In this document: piece by piece, positions 27,143-35,896 of the stretch
How positions within the stretch are numbered: position 1 is the stretch's first letter
How the letters are laid out: the number at the start of each line of letters is the position of its first letter
DNA from: Bacteroidota bacterium
GTDB taxonomy: Bacteria; Bacteroidota; Bacteroidia; Chitinophagales; Chitinophagaceae
Direction: 5' to 3'
Assembly (NCBI GenBank): GCA_029555415.1
Contig: JAKPSI010000119.1
Coordinates: 62,001 to 126,000, forward strand
DNA: 64,000 bases
Translations under genes and position numbers: made by a program
Notes under the pieces: model-generated
What the model saw: only the letters and a program-made list of their open reading frames with translations
Databases searched by the model: none
Told to the model about the DNA's origin: nothing

Positions 27143-27748
27143 TAATACTACAATACCCACATCCACCCCGTCTTTGATCATCGTTTCCGTTTCCCGGATA
27201 TAAACATTCAGATCTGTTGTGAATCGACCCGCCGTGATCCTTTGCGGCGTCGCCAGGATCACCGTTGATCCCTGTTGAACAAATCGCCGGATCAGAGCCA
27301 GCAGAACATCAAATTGCGTGGGATCGTAATTGACATCACTCAATAAGATCGTATCCGCATGCAGACCGGCAGGCACATTATTCCAGTCGAGCCACATGGC
27401 TTTTGTATGGGTAAGACCCAGGTGTTCGATGTTCTTTTCCATCAGCATTACCGCCTCAGTCGCGTGATCACTTACGATCACCGATCCAGCTATTGATGCG
27501 TTCGTGAAGGCCGGCAAGCCAATACCCGCGCCGATCTCAAGGACTTGTTTCCCATGGATATATTCCAGGTGCTGTTGCAGGAAGACGGTCATGGCATGGG
27601 CGGCGGGCCAGAGTTTGGCCCAGAAAGGAAAAGGAGTGGTTGGATCTTTGGCAAGCAATGATTCGTAGACCGGCTTTACTTTTTCCGGTTCCGGAATGAA
27701 GAGTGAAAGACCGTAGGGGAAGTTCGCTATTTGAAGCGGGTAAGACAT
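27131..27748 (-). CDS. Class I SAM methyltransferase (Methyltransf_16/lysine methyltransferase-like)
   Basis: This 205-residue protein has PFWAKLWPAAHAM, the SAM-binding motif VLEIGAGIGLPAF, IVSDHATEAV and LLSDVNYDP. These are the marks of the METTL21/ETFB-KMT group of protein lysine methyltransferases and its bacterial relatives. The substrate is not known. It overlaps the end of pepE tail to tail. Confidence 0.85.
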   Translation of the reverse strand: MSYPLQIANFPYGLSLFIPEPEKVKPVYESLLAKDPTTPFPFWAKLWPAAHAMTVFLQQHLEYIHGKQVLEIGAGIGLPAFTNASIAGSVIVSDHATEAVMLMEKNIEHLGLTHTKAMWLDWNNVPAGLHADTILLSDVNYDPTQFDVLLALIRRFVQQGSTVILATPQRITAGRFTTDLNVYIRETETMIKDGVDVGIVVLSLQ

Positions 27749-27809
27749 TTATTGTATTTCTGTAAGCAAGATTAGGGCTTTCTTGCTTTATGAAAGAACA
27801 CAGAAGGAA

Positions 27810-27870
27810 AAGCTTAAACACATAGGGCACATAGGCACATAGGGGCACATAGAAAAAGATCACATAGTAA
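27810..27870. repeat. CACATAGG word repeats upstream of acyltransferase
   Basis: AAGCTTAAACACATAGG is followed by at least four more CACATAG words within 50 bp. A near-identical AAGCTTAACCACATAGG occurs after the next gene at 29157, so the acyltransferase gene is flanked by direct copies. Confidence 0.7.
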
Positions 27871-27985
27871 GACCCAATTATCGTTCGCTTATAATTAATG
27901 CCTGTTCAGGAAATTTGACATTTATCAAACCATCCTTCCCTGTTTTTTTGTATCATGCGATACTTTATTTAACTATTGCTGTCCA

Positions 27986-29152
27986 ATGACCAACGCTAAC
28001 AACCTCACCGGCAGTGCCGGCTTCTCTGATTCCAAAAAACACTATCCTGTGCTGGATGGCCTGCGCGGTGTGGCCGCGGTGCTTGTGGTCATGTTCCACG
28101 TCATGGAGACCTTTACCGGTGGGGATAATCAGAAACAGATCATCAATCACGGCTACCTTGCTGTTGACTTCTTCTTTGTACTCTCCGGTTTCGTGATCGG
28201 TTACGCGTATGATGACCGCTGGGGTAAAATGACCCTGGGCGGATTCTTCAAACGCCGCCTCATCCGTCTGCACCCCATGATCATTGCGGGTATGATCGTC
28301 GGCGCCATCCTGTTCTACTTTCAGGAAAGTCCGTGGATGCCTGCCATCGCGCAAACATCCATTGCCCGGATGCTGCTGATCATGCTGATCGGATTCACGC
28401 TGGTGCCGGTACCGGTTTCCATGGATATCAGGGGCTGGACTGAAATGCATCCACTGGATGGTCCGGCCTGGTCGCTTTTCTTTGAATACATCGGCAATAT
28501 CCTATATGCATTCATCTTCCGCTTCGTACCCAACTGGATCCTCGGGATCTTCGTTGCCCTTTGTGGTGCGGCACTTGTGCATTTCGCGGTATTCGGTCCG
28601 CAGGGAGATGTCATCGGTGGCTGGTCGCTGGACCCTGTCCAGCTCAAGCTCGGCTTCATTCGTCTGCTCTATCCCTTTTTTGCAGGATTGTTATTATCCC
28701 GCGTCGTGAAGCCCGGTCGCTTGTCCAATGCTTTTCTCTGGTGCAGTCTCTTGCTCGTCATCATTTTTTCTGTTCCCCGCATCGGTGGTGTGGACCATAA
28801 ATGGATGAACGGGCTGTACGTGGCTTTCAGTATCATCGTGCTGTTCCCGCTCATCGTGTATATGGGTGCCAGCGCGGATGAAAAAGAAGCGCAACCATCC
28901 CGCATCATTAAATTCCTGGGCGATCTCTCCTATCCGCTTTATATCACACACTATCCGATCATTTATTTTTTCACGGCATGGGTTTCTCATCATCAGGAAC
29001 TGGTCACAAGCGGCAGTACAGCGGATCTGCTGAAGCTGGTGGCCGCAGGCATTGGCGTACTGGTATCTTCCATCACACTGGCCTGGCTCTGCTTCCGGTT
29101 CTATGATGTACCGGTCAGGAAATGGCTGACAAAAAAATGGATGGGGAAGTGA
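27986..29152 (+). CDS. Acyltransferase 3 (OafA/YrhL-like) membrane protein
   Basis: This 388-residue protein has the family start YPVLDGLRGVAAVLVVMFHV with the conserved Arg and catalytic His, FVLSGFVIGY, RRLIRLHP and about ten membrane helices, ending in a short basic tail. Such proteins O-acylate sugars of surface polysaccharides or lipids from cytoplasmic acyl-CoA. There are no sugar genes next to it to show the substrate. The gene stands alone between copies of the CACATAGG repeats. Confidence 0.9.
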   Translation: MTNANNLTGSAGFSDSKKHYPVLDGLRGVAAVLVVMFHVMETFTGGDNQKQIINHGYLAVDFFFVLSGFVIGYAYDDRWGKMTLGGFFKRRLIRLHPMIIAGMIVGAILFYFQESPWMPAIAQTSIARMLLIMLIGFTLVPVPVSMDIRGWTEMHPLDGPAWSLFFEYIGNILYAFIFRFVPNWILGIFVALCGAALVHFAVFGPQGDVIGGWSLDPVQLKLGFIRLLYPFFAGLLLSRVVKPGRLSNAFLWCSLLLVIIFSVPRIGGVDHKWMNGLYVAFSIIVLFPLIVYMGASADEKEAQPSRIIKFLGDLSYPLYITHYPIIYFFTAWVSHHQELVTSGSTADLLKLVAAGIGVLVSSITLAWLCFRFYDVPVRKWLTKKWMGK

Positions 29153-29156
29153 GTGA

Positions 29157-29235
29157 AAGCTTAACCACATAGGATCATAGACATATAGGTACACAGAGAA
29201 GAAAAGAACACAGAGAAAAAACAAGAACAAGACCA
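29157..29235. repeat. CACATAGG/ACACAGAG word repeats downstream of acyltransferase
   Basis: AAGCTTAACCACATAGG at 29157-29173 is followed by ATCATAG, ACATATAGG and two ACACAGAG words. Another word series (CCATTATCCATTATC, near 29280-29300) follows before the VOC gene. These look like genome-wide spacer repeats. Confidence 0.6.
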
Positions 29236-29320
29236 ATTACCTTTTACTTCTAACCTATTACTTATTACCTCTTCCCCCCATTCTCCATTATCCATTATCA
29301 TTTTTCCATTAATTTCAACC

Positions 29321-29674
29321 ATGCCTTTACTCACCGCCACCCCCATCCTCGCTTTTCTGGATACAGATGAAACCGTTGCCTTCTATTCAAAGTTCGGATT
29401 TGACTGTAATGCCAGCTGGAAAGGCTATATCATGTGTGAGCGCGACAGCATCAGCATCCACTTATGGCAATGCGATGACCCCTCCATTCCGAAGAATACG
29501 GGTTGTTATGTGTACGTGAATGAGATCGAAGCACTATACAAAGAATGTGAAGACCTGAACATCGTGCATCCCAACGGAAAACTGGAGCAAAAGCCCTGGG
29601 GACTGAAACAATTCAGCATCCTGGATAACAGCGGTAACATCATTCATTTCGGACAACGGCCTGAGCAGAACTAG
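29321..29674 (+). CDS. VOC family protein (bleomycin resistance-like)
   Basis: This 117-residue protein has a single glyoxalase/bleomycin-resistance fold: TPILAFLDTDETVAFYSKFGF, ISIHLWQCDDP, YVYVNEIEALYKEC and a final FSILDNSGNIIHFGQ. It is near in sequence to Ble-type binding proteins, which sequester the drug as dimers, but whether it binds bleomycin is unproved. Its end overlaps the convergent gene by 35 nt. Confidence 0.85.
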   Translation: MPLLTATPILAFLDTDETVAFYSKFGFDCNASWKGYIMCERDSISIHLWQCDDPSIPKNTGCYVYVNEIEALYKECEDLNIVHPNGKLEQKPWGLKQFSILDNSGNIIHFGQRPEQN

Positions 29675-30803
29675 CGCCCCGCTTCAATTTCATACCATAA
29701 AGGAACCTTGTGATCAGGGTTCTGCGGATGATAAAATGATAGAAGGAAAAGATCAATACCGCACTGCCTGCACTCAGCATTAAGAACTTGATCCATAAGT
29801 TAAGATCGAGCTGTACGACCAGATACCCCAATCCCACAATGACCGTCTGGTGAATGATAAAGAACGGGAACACGGCTTCATTCAGGTAAGCCAGCAATGC
29901 AGAGGGTTTATTGAGATACTTTCTTGCATAACCGATCGCGGACAGGATCGTGTTCCAGATCAACAGTGTTACCAGAACAAAATAAAAAGTTGTCCCCGGC
30001 CCTTCTTCACGGGGTATCCGGACCGGTGTATAATACCTGACCAGTAAAACCATGGTGGCCGTAAGCGCAGTTACCAAATAAATAACCCTGTATTTTTCAC
30101 AACCCTCCCAGAAGCGTTCACTGGCCGCGAAAAAATAACCTGCCTGTACATAAAATACGGAAGAAAAGAAAACGAACCAATCATCCACCAGGCTTCCCTG
30201 CTCGGGGTATTTCAGGAAATTCTGCTGATAGATCACGAAAATCACAAAGGCTGGAACAAGCAATGCTATTGGGTTGTTGAAGAAGGCGCTGAATTTAGTT
30301 TTAAAAGTACTGAGCACCCTGGTCTTAAAAAGCAGTAACAAAGGAATAAGCAGGAAGATAAAAGTAAAAAGGTATACCACGAACCACATATGGCTCCAGC
30401 TCAGCGCCCCGTCGGGATACGGAATGAATTTCCAGACCTCAGGATAAAATTTGAAATAAGATGTGTGCACCTTTCCTTTTTGCAGGTACTCAACATATAC
30501 CTGAAGCGGGATCGTAAAGAACATGGCGAACAATAGCGGAATGAAAAGTCGTTGAACCCGTTCTATAAAAAACCGGAAGACGGATCTTTTCTGCAGGGAG
30601 AAATGAATGCCCACCCCGGAAATAAAGAATAAAAGGGGAAGGCGCCATTGGTGGAACCAGGTAATGAAAGTATACAGGACAGTTGAATGATCACCATTCT
30701 TTACCTCCCACGGGTGATCCACGAAGGGCATGGCAGAATGGAAAAGGATCAGGGTAAAAAAAGCCAGCACCCTGAGCCAATCGATAAAATAAAGTCTTTT
30801 CAT
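29640..30803 (-). CDS. Acyltransferase 3 family membrane protein (MdoC-like)
   Basis: This 387-residue protein opens with YFIDWLRVLAFFTLILFHSAMPF, which holds the conserved Arg and His of the acyltransferase 3 fold, followed by LPLLFFISGVGIHFSLQKR and about ten membrane helices. It is nearer to MdoC/OpgC-type members than to OafA. The acceptor is not known. It ends inside the tail of the VOC gene. Confidence 0.87.
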   Translation of the reverse strand: MKRLYFIDWLRVLAFFTLILFHSAMPFVDHPWEVKNGDHSTVLYTFITWFHQWRLPLLFFISGVGIHFSLQKRSVFRFFIERVQRLFIPLLFAMFFTIPLQVYVEYLQKGKVHTSYFKFYPEVWKFIPYPDGALSWSHMWFVVYLFTFIFLLIPLLLLFKTRVLSTFKTKFSAFFNNPIALLVPAFVIFVIYQQNFLKYPEQGSLVDDWFVFFSSVFYVQAGYFFAASERFWEGCEKYRVIYLVTALTATMVLLVRYYTPVRIPREEGPGTTFYFVLVTLLIWNTILSAIGYARKYLNKPSALLAYLNEAVFPFFIIHQTVIVGLGYLVVQLDLNLWIKFLMLSAGSAVLIFSFYHFIIRRTLITRFLYGMKLKRGASSAQAVVRNE

Positions 30804-30943
30804 GGTTGTTTGTAACGTGCCTGTATGCCAAAAGTTACAGGGAAATTTCTGAATGCGCCTTTCCCGGGTTGAATTTACTTTTGTGCTATTTTTATAATGT
30901 CCATTCCGGCAACGATCTCCGATCTTTCAATTTTACAGATATA

Positions 30944-31351
30944 ATGGAACAATTCACCCTCACAGAGGACATACGCGTATACTACATTCAGGCCGTTTCC
31001 TTTCCGGAAGGCGTAGTGGCCGCACATGAAAAACTGCACGCAATGTATCCCTTTGATACGGCGCGCAGGTGTTTTGGTGTGTCAAGACCTGAACACGGCA
31101 AGATCGACTACAAAGCGGCCGCTGAAGAACTGGTGCCGGGTGAATATGCAAAGCATGGCCTGCCCTCCCTCATCATTCGCAAAGGGACGTATCAATGCAT
31201 TGCCATTAAAGATTTCAGGAAGAACATCCCTGCCATATCCTACGCTTTCACGGACCTCATCGTGCAAAAAGGTATCGATCCGCAAACGTATTGTGTGGAA
31301 TGGTATCAGGGCATGAATGATGTACTGTGCATGGTGCGCATGATGGACTGA
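30944..31351 (+). CDS. GyrI-like/effector-binding small-molecule protein
   Basis: I start at the ATG at 30944 rather than an earlier in-frame start at 30806, because the conserved part begins EQFTLTEDIRVYYIQAVSFPEGV. The protein has 135 residues and looks like a single SHS2/GyrI-type ligand-binding domain, with a GKIDYKAAAEEL, TYQCIAIKDFRK and YCVEWYQGMNDVLCMVRM pattern. No DNA-binding domain is attached. Confidence 0.75.
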   Translation: MEQFTLTEDIRVYYIQAVSFPEGVVAAHEKLHAMYPFDTARRCFGVSRPEHGKIDYKAAAEELVPGEYAKHGLPSLIIRKGTYQCIAIKDFRKNIPAISYAFTDLIVQKGIDPQTYCVEWYQGMNDVLCMVRMMD

Positions 31352-31759
31352 TCAGCTCTCTGTATATTTTTTGAAATTGTCCAGGATCGCCTGCCAGCCC
31401 ATTTTTTGCAGTTCCATGGAATTGACTTCTTCCGGCTCGAAGACCTCGGTAACGAGGACCCCCTCCGCTGTTTCTTCAAAGGTCACGATCACTTTTCTTC
31501 CATCCTCGATGAAATAAACAATGACACTTTCTTTCTCCAGTCCTTCATAGGTACCATTGAAATCAAAACTGTAAGACCCATCCTTCGCGGCCATGGTATA
31601 ATGGAATTCACCGCCGGCTACCAGGTTGTTGGTAGCAGCCGGGCAATGCCAGTCCGGGCTCGCGTTATTCCAGTTCATGATATGCTCCGGCTGTGTGAAG
31701 TATTGCCACACCTTACTGAGCGGGGCGTTGACTGTGGTGGTGACGGTGATCGTTGGCAT
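31352..31759 (-). CDS. SRPBCC (AHSA1-like) protein
   Basis: This 135-residue protein has the typical start ITVTTTVNAPLSKVWQYFTQPEHIMNWNNASPDWHCPAA and end MGWQAILDNFKKYTE of AHSA1-type START-like proteins. They hold a hydrophobic ligand in a beta-cup; the ligand is unknown. The gene meets the GyrI-like gene end to end with no spacer. Confidence 0.9.
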   Translation of the reverse strand: MPTITVTTTVNAPLSKVWQYFTQPEHIMNWNNASPDWHCPAATNNLVAGGEFHYTMAAKDGSYSFDFNGTYEGLEKESVIVYFIEDGRKVIVTFEETAEGVLVTEVFEPEEVNSMELQKMGWQAILDNFKKYTES

Positions 31760-31834
31760 GTTCCTGTTTTTATTTATTCATGAAATTATGGATATTTTTA
31801 ATCGCCGATCGACCACGCATAAATTATACAGGCC

Positions 31835-33865
31835 ATGAACGGATCCTTTCTGAAAAGATCATCGCACACTTTTATTGTCGCTTTTTTCTTTATAACATTC
31901 AGCATGAGCTTGAAAGCGCAGGATCCGCGCCGCTGGCAAATGAATGATGACGGATCCATTACCTGGACGATCGGGCAACTCCTTCCGCATGATGACCATA
32001 TTGAAATGAGCGGCAAACAGATCTCCTGTGTATTGCGGTATGGCGTAGGGGCCGACAGTTCTTTCCATGCCACACGCAGTCTGGTCTGGCCCATGCTCCG
32101 CACCATCCCGAACAACACCCATGCCAGCCTCACGCGCCGCTTCGCAGAGGATGGATTCTCACATGTACTGCTGAACGGCAAACCCATTACCGGTGAAAAA
32201 GTCAGCAGCATCACCCTGAACGGAACCCTGGTAGTGAACAGCAAAACGACGAATGGATTTGAACTGACAAGAGAATTCTTCCCCTCCACCGATCAGCCGG
32301 TATATGGCGAGATCTATTCCATCAAAAACGTATCGGGCAAAGAAGCGGTGATCGAGATCCCCAGTATCCATCTGGAATACAATACGGACCCGTCAAAAGG
32401 AACGGATGGCAGTTACTTCATCAATATGGACCAGAACAGCACTTATGTACTCAATGTGCCTTCAGGCAGTGCATTCCGTTTTCCTGTCATATACACAGGT
32501 CGCAAAGGCCAACAGCAGAAACCCGTTTTCCGTCTGGAAGAGGAAAAAGTAAAACGTCTCGCATTCATCAGGCAAGTGTGGAATGACCTGGTACTCGAAA
32601 CACCCGATACGGTGCTGAACCGCGCTTTCGCCTTCGCAAAGATCCGCGCATCAGAAAGCATTTATGCAACGAAAGGCGGACCCATGCATGGTCCCGGCGG
32701 TGAAGCTTATTACGCGGCCATCTGGGCCAACGATCAGGCGGAATACGCTGGACCTTTCTTTCCCTATCTCGGTTATGATTACGGTAACAAAGCATCATTG
32801 AATGCCTACCTGCATTTCGCCAGATTCATGAATCCCGAATACAAACCGATACCGAGTTCCATCATTGCAGAGGGAACGGATATCTGGAACGGGGCCGGTG
32901 ACCGCGGTGATGGCGCGATGATCGCATATGGTGCCGCCCGTTACGCCCTGACGAGTGGTGATAAAACGCAGGCGGAGCAATTATGGCCGCTGATCGAATG
33001 GTGTCTGGAATACTGCCACCGCAAACTGAATGCGGAAGACGTGGTTATGTCCGATGCTGATGAGCTGGAAGGCAGGTTCCCCGCGGGTTCCGCCAATCTA
33101 TGCACTTCATCATTATATTATGACGCACTGAACTCAGCCGTGTATTTGGGAAAATCACTGGATAAACCCAAAACACAATTGATGCAATACCAGGCAAAGG
33201 CTGCTAAACTGAAACTGGCCATCGAAAAATATTTCGGATCCAATATCGGTGGCTTCAACACCTATAAATATTATAAGGAGAATGATACATTGCGTGCCTG
33301 GATCTGTATTCCATTGACCATGGGCATCTTTACGCGTAGTCAGGCGACCATCGATGCATTGTTCTCACCACAACTCTGGACCAAAGACGGACTGGCGAGT
33401 GTTGCCGGTGACCGCACCTTCTGGGACCGTTCCACATTGTATGCTTTAAGAGGTGTACTGGCCGCTGGTGGTACGGACCAGGCCCTGACATTCCTGCATT
33501 ATTATTCCAACCGCAGATTGCTGGGTGAACATGTACCCTACCCGGTTGAAGCATACCCGGAGGGCAATCAACGGCATCTGTCCGCTGAAAGCGCGCTCTA
33601 CTGCAGGATCTACACCGAAGGTTTATTCGGGATCAGACCGACCGGGCTTCATAGTTTCCGGTTCACACCAAGGCTTCCGCAGCAATGGCCTTCCATGCGG
33701 ATGCGCCATATCCGTGCCTTTGGTGCCGATCTGGATATTACCGTGGACCGGGAAGGAACACAACTGAAAGTAACGGTCACTGATGCAGGGAAAACGATCT
33801 TCAGCAAAATCGTACATAACGGGGAAGAGGTGATGATCGGACTATCAGGTACCATTGTCAAATGA
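31835..33865 (+). CDS. Secreted six-hairpin glycosidase-like protein
   Basis: This 676-residue protein has a signal peptide (IVAFFFITFSMSLKAQ). Residues 30-210 form a beta-sandwich, and from about 240 to 600 an (alpha/alpha)6 toroid is suggested by repeated motifs (AFAKIRASESIY, YYAAIWANDQAEYAG, GDGAMIAYGAARYAL, SLYYDALNSAVYLG). A short beta domain closes the protein, as in GH78- and GH63-like enzymes. WANDQAEYAGPFF and DADELEGRF contain acidic residues that could act in catalysis. The family number and substrate cannot be fixed by eye. Confidence 0.8.
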   Translation: MNGSFLKRSSHTFIVAFFFITFSMSLKAQDPRRWQMNDDGSITWTIGQLLPHDDHIEMSGKQISCVLRYGVGADSSFHATRSLVWPMLRTIPNNTHASLTRRFAEDGFSHVLLNGKPITGEKVSSITLNGTLVVNSKTTNGFELTREFFPSTDQPVYGEIYSIKNVSGKEAVIEIPSIHLEYNTDPSKGTDGSYFINMDQNSTYVLNVPSGSAFRFPVIYTGRKGQQQKPVFRLEEEKVKRLAFIRQVWNDLVLETPDTVLNRAFAFAKIRASESIYATKGGPMHGPGGEAYYAAIWANDQAEYAGPFFPYLGYDYGNKASLNAYLHFARFMNPEYKPIPSSIIAEGTDIWNGAGDRGDGAMIAYGAARYALTSGDKTQAEQLWPLIEWCLEYCHRKLNAEDVVMSDADELEGRFPAGSANLCTSSLYYDALNSAVYLGKSLDKPKTQLMQYQAKAAKLKLAIEKYFGSNIGGFNTYKYYKENDTLRAWICIPLTMGIFTRSQATIDALFSPQLWTKDGLASVAGDRTFWDRSTLYALRGVLAAGGTDQALTFLHYYSNRRLLGEHVPYPVEAYPEGNQRHLSAESALYCRIYTEGLFGIRPTGLHSFRFTPRLPQQWPSMRMRHIRAFGADLDITVDREGTQLKVTVTDAGKTIFSKIVHNGEEVMIGLSGTIVK

Positions 33866-33931
33866 CCTGTCGGTTATTTGTGCAAAACCAAAATCCCGAA
33901 TTGAACTACCTTTCCGTTTCAAATTCATTGT

Positions 33932-34420
33932 ATGAGTAACCCGCAAGCTGACCTGATCATCAAAATGTATTTCTCCGCCTGGGAAGCACAGAATAAACAA
34001 TTCGCCGACCTGCTCGATAAATTACCGGAAGAAGCACTGATGCTGGAAACCGCACCGGGCCGTAATACCGGCATCTATCTCCTGGGCCATATCGTTGCTG
34101 TGACCGACAATATGCTTAAGCTGATGGGCTTCCGTGATAAGATGTATCCTGAACTGTTCGAGCTGTTCATCAAAACCCCTGATAAGTCAGGAAAAGAATT
34201 CCCTTCCGCCGCAGATCTGAAAGCGCGTTACCATAAAGTGACAAATGAAGTGAACAATCACTGCAAAACACTCAGCACCGAAGACTGGCTTTCCCGCCAC
34301 ACCGCGGTATCCGAAGAAGATTTCGCAAAGGAGCCGCACCGCAATAAGCTGAATATCCTGGTCAGCAGGACCACGCACCTGGCGAGTCATACCGGGCAGA
34401 TGATCTATCTGTTCAAATAA
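33932..34420 (+). CDS. DinB family protein
   Basis: This 162-residue helical protein has the DinB four-helix pattern with three spaced histidines expected to bind a metal: YLLGHIVAVTDN in the second helix and THLASHTGQMIYL at the end. Many members are thiol-S-transferases of bacillithiol or similar thiols, but the substrate here is unknown. Confidence 0.88.
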   Translation: MSNPQADLIIKMYFSAWEAQNKQFADLLDKLPEEALMLETAPGRNTGIYLLGHIVAVTDNMLKLMGFRDKMYPELFELFIKTPDKSGKEFPSAADLKARYHKVTNEVNNHCKTLSTEDWLSRHTAVSEEDFAKEPHRNKLNILVSRTTHLASHTGQMIYLFK

Positions 34421-34495
34421 GCGATGACATACATACCGGTTCTGACAAGTGGTTGAGGTATTTCATTCGTATCTTCAGCACCTTAATCAACTGCA

Positions 34496-35677
34496 ATGGA
34501 CTTCTCCAAATTCAAAAAAGGAACCACCGCTGTATGGGCTGGTGAAGGTGAGAACAATGGAACCGGTGGTGTGACCACACCGATCGTGAACAGTGTCGCA
34601 TTTTCGTATCATGACCTCGATGTCTGGCATCAGGTTTCACTCGGCAATGCCGAAGGTTTCATCTACAGTCGCAATACCAATCCCACCGTGCAGGCACTGG
34701 AGCATAAGATCATGCTGCTTGAAGGTGCGGAAGCCGCAACTTCCTTCGCAACGGGTATGGCCGCGATCAGCAATACATTATTCGCATTCCTGACCGCAGG
34801 CAAAAGAGTGGTCTCCCTGAAAGACACTTACGGCGGCACGAGTAAGATCTTCCTGGATTTCCTTCCCAAATACAATGTATCCGTAACACTCTGTGATACG
34901 ACCGATCATGAAGCGCTGGAAGCGGAGATCGCGAAAGGTTGTGATATGCTGTATCTGGAAACGCCGACCAATCCCACATTGAAAGTGGTGGACATCGCCC
35001 GCCTCGCCAAAGCCGCACATACCGTAGGCGCTGTGGTGGTGGTGGATAATACATTCGCGACACCGATCAATCAGAATCCTTTGCAACTGGGTGCCGACCT
35101 GGTGGTGCACAGTGCCACCAAATTCCTTTGCGGCCACTCGGATGCCATGGGTGGATTGCTGGCGGGTAAGAAAGAACTGGTACAGCATGTATATCACTTC
35201 CGCGAGATCAATGGCGGCAGCCTGCAGGCCGATCCCGCTTACATGATCGCACGCGGGATGAAGACGCTGGAACTGCGTATCGAAAGGCAGAATGCATCGG
35301 CACTCACCATCGCGAAATACCTGAAGGCACATCCGAAAGTGAAGGATGTGTATTATCCCGGACTCGAGACGCATCCGGGGCACGATATCGCGAAACGCCA
35401 GATGCGCGGATTCGGCGGCATGATGAGCTTTGCGCTGAATGGTGATTATGATATGGTGCGCCAATTCCTGACAAAGCTCCAACTCGTACACCTCGCTGCC
35501 AGTCTGGGTTCCGTCAGTACATTAGCCGGACCACCCCGCACCACCAGCCACGTTGAACTGACCGAAGCGCAACGCGCGCAACTCGGCATTCCTGAAAGCC
35601 TGATCCGTTATTCTGTAGGTATTGAGAATGTTGACGATCTGCTGGCCGATCTTGAAAACGCTTTGAATAGTTTATAA
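34496..35677 (+). CDS. Trans-sulfuration-type PLP enzyme (cystathionine gamma-synthase/methionine gamma-lyase family)
   Basis: This 393-residue protein has all blocks of the Cys/Met metabolism PLP family: GFIYSRNTNPTVQALE, ATGMAAISNTLF, DTYGGT, ETPTNPTLKVVDI, VVVDNTFATP, the PLP lysine in SATKFLCGHSDAMGG, and SLGSVSTLAGPPRTTSH, RYSVGIENVDDLL near the end. Members make cystathionine, sulfhydrylate O-acetylhomoserine, or split methionine or cystathionine. Sequence blocks alone do not tell which. No met genes are adjacent. Confidence 0.92.
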   Translation: MDFSKFKKGTTAVWAGEGENNGTGGVTTPIVNSVAFSYHDLDVWHQVSLGNAEGFIYSRNTNPTVQALEHKIMLLEGAEAATSFATGMAAISNTLFAFLTAGKRVVSLKDTYGGTSKIFLDFLPKYNVSVTLCDTTDHEALEAEIAKGCDMLYLETPTNPTLKVVDIARLAKAAHTVGAVVVVDNTFATPINQNPLQLGADLVVHSATKFLCGHSDAMGGLLAGKKELVQHVYHFREINGGSLQADPAYMIARGMKTLELRIERQNASALTIAKYLKAHPKVKDVYYPGLETHPGHDIAKRQMRGFGGMMSFALNGDYDMVRQFLTKLQLVHLAASLGSVSTLAGPPRTTSHVELTEAQRAQLGIPESLIRYSVGIENVDDLLADLENALNSL

Positions 35678-35689
35678 TTGATAGTGGAG

Positions 35690-35890
35690 AATGGATAATG
35701 TTAAGAGGTAAAAGGTTACAGGTAAGAGGTAATGCTGCATAGTACAAACTTGTAGCTTGCAGCTTGAAGCTATCTCCGTTCCTTAGAATGCCACCAGCAG
35801 CCATTAGCCAACAGCATTATTAAAAAGGTAATAGGTTACAGGTAATAGGTCATAGTGCTTAGAACCCCCTTGCAGCTTGAAACTTATAGC
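35690..35890. repeat. Intergenic word repeats (GGTTACAGGTA, GCAGCTTGAA)
   Basis: Two imperfect copies of a block are seen: AGGTTACAGGTAAGAGGTAA followed by GTAGCTTGCAGCTTGAAGCTATCTC, and AGGTTACAGGTAATAGGT followed by TTGCAGCTTGAAAC and TTGCAGCTATCTC. The copies lie about 120 bp apart. They look like a recurring spacer repeat of this genome, not genes. Confidence 0.7.
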
Positions 35891-35896
35891 TTGCAG

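Noticed and set aside
35778-35890. Word repeats as a CRISPR array
   Set aside because: The repeats are imperfect, only two blocks exist, and there are no equal-length unique spacers or cas genes.
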